Source: Thermococcus sp.
GTDB lineage: Archaea > Methanobacteriota_B > Thermococci > Thermococcales > Thermococcaceae
DNA length: 5,571 nucleotides
Assembly (NCBI RefSeq): GCF_027066465.1
Contig: NZ_JAMONU010000196.1
Span: 1 to 5,571 of the forward strand
Reading direction: 5' to 3'
Positions within the stretch are counted from its first letter, which is position 1. Every line of letters begins with the position of its first letter. Shown piece by piece: positions 5,468 through 5,571 of this stretch. Position numbers and translations under genes: made by a program. The notes beneath the pieces are model-generated. The model worked only from the letters and a program-made list of their open reading frames with translations, ran no database searches and had not been told where the DNA came from.

Positions 5468-5475
5468 TTTATATC
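5468..5475 (+). promoter_or_regulatory. Candidate TATA box for the rightmost gene
   Basis: TTTATATC is close to the archaeal TATA consensus and centred about 45 bp upstream of the ATG at 5517. Transcription starting near 5497 would give a ~20-nt leader with the AAGGAGG site. A second TATA-like stretch (ATTATATATC, 5483-5492) is too close to the ribosome binding site to leave it in the transcript. Confidence 0.55.
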
Positions 5476-5493
5476 CGGCGGGATTATATATCC
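5473..5493. promoter_or_regulatory. Candidate operator ATCC-N4-GGAT-N5-ATCC
   Basis: Three alternating 4-bp half-sites, ATCC (5473-5476), GGAT (5481-5484) and ATCC (5490-5493), run from the end of the TATA box to about the expected transcription start. In archaea, repressors often bind in this position. The half-sites are short, so chance is possible. Confidence 0.3.
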
Positions 5494-5501
5494 TAAAGCT
5501 C

Positions 5502-5508
5502 AAGGAGG
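5502..5508 (+). promoter_or_regulatory. Strong ribosome binding site of the rightmost gene
   Basis: AAGGAGG lies 8 nt before the ATG at 5517. It is the most purine-rich such site in the window, and it fixes the start of the partial gene. Confidence 0.75.
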
Positions 5509-5516
5509 CTTGAAAA

Positions 5517-5571
5517 ATGGAAGCCCAAAATGGGGAGCTGGATGCAGTTCTCAAGGATTTAAAAAGGCTCG
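5517..5571 (+). CDS. Start of an unidentified protein (5' fragment, 18 codons)
   Basis: The reading frame begins MEAQNGELDAVLKDLKRL and runs off the window. The sequence is charged and probably helical, with no signal peptide or membrane segment in the part seen. It cannot be assigned to a family. The start is well supported by AAGGAGG and an upstream TATA-like box. The gene is divergent from the radical SAM gene, with 111 bp between the two starts. Confidence 0.65.
   Translation, partial: MEAQNGELDAVLKDLKRL

Overview
The window looks like chromosomal DNA of a hyperthermophilic archaeon of the order Thermococcales, most likely a Thermococcus. This is an inference from protein style and signals. 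Genes are tightly packed, Shine-Dalgarno sites are of the GGTG/GAGGTGA type, AT-rich TATA-like elements lie about 33-45 bp upstream of starts, coding sequence is moderately GC-rich, and proteins are rich in charged residues. There are no RNA genes, CRISPR arrays, insertion sequences or long non-coding stretches. The longest gap, about 110 bp, is a divergent promoter region.

Layout from left to right. Positions 1-264 (+) hold the 3' end of a SufS-type (group II) cysteine desulfurase with its catalytic-cysteine motif. Everything from 261 to 5405 lies on the minus strand and reads right to left. First comes a COG0731-type radical SAM protein (5405-4458), then a modular potassium-channel-like protein (4432-2996), then a COG3199/AcoX-type NAD-kinase-related protein (2991-1861). 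These three are separated by only 25 and 4 nt and are probably one operon. Next are two singly promoted genes: an orphan protein (1814-912) that I read as a P-loop ATPase fold of the HerA/VirB4/FtsK kind with its Walker motifs eroded, and a small two-helix membrane protein with an outside domain (872-261). The last 55 bases (5517 onward, +) start an unidentified gene transcribed divergently from the radical SAM gene.

The most notable items are two. The 478-residue channel protein joins a short Cys3-His zinc-binding motif, a beta-helix of 10-residue coils, a charged helical linker and a two-helix pore with a TLGYGD selectivity filter. The orphan protein at 912-1814 keeps the layout of a RecA-like motor but lacks the residues needed for ATP hydrolysis. 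Links between the three operon genes (radical SAM chemistry, ion flux, NAD(P) metabolism) are suggested only by their adjacency.
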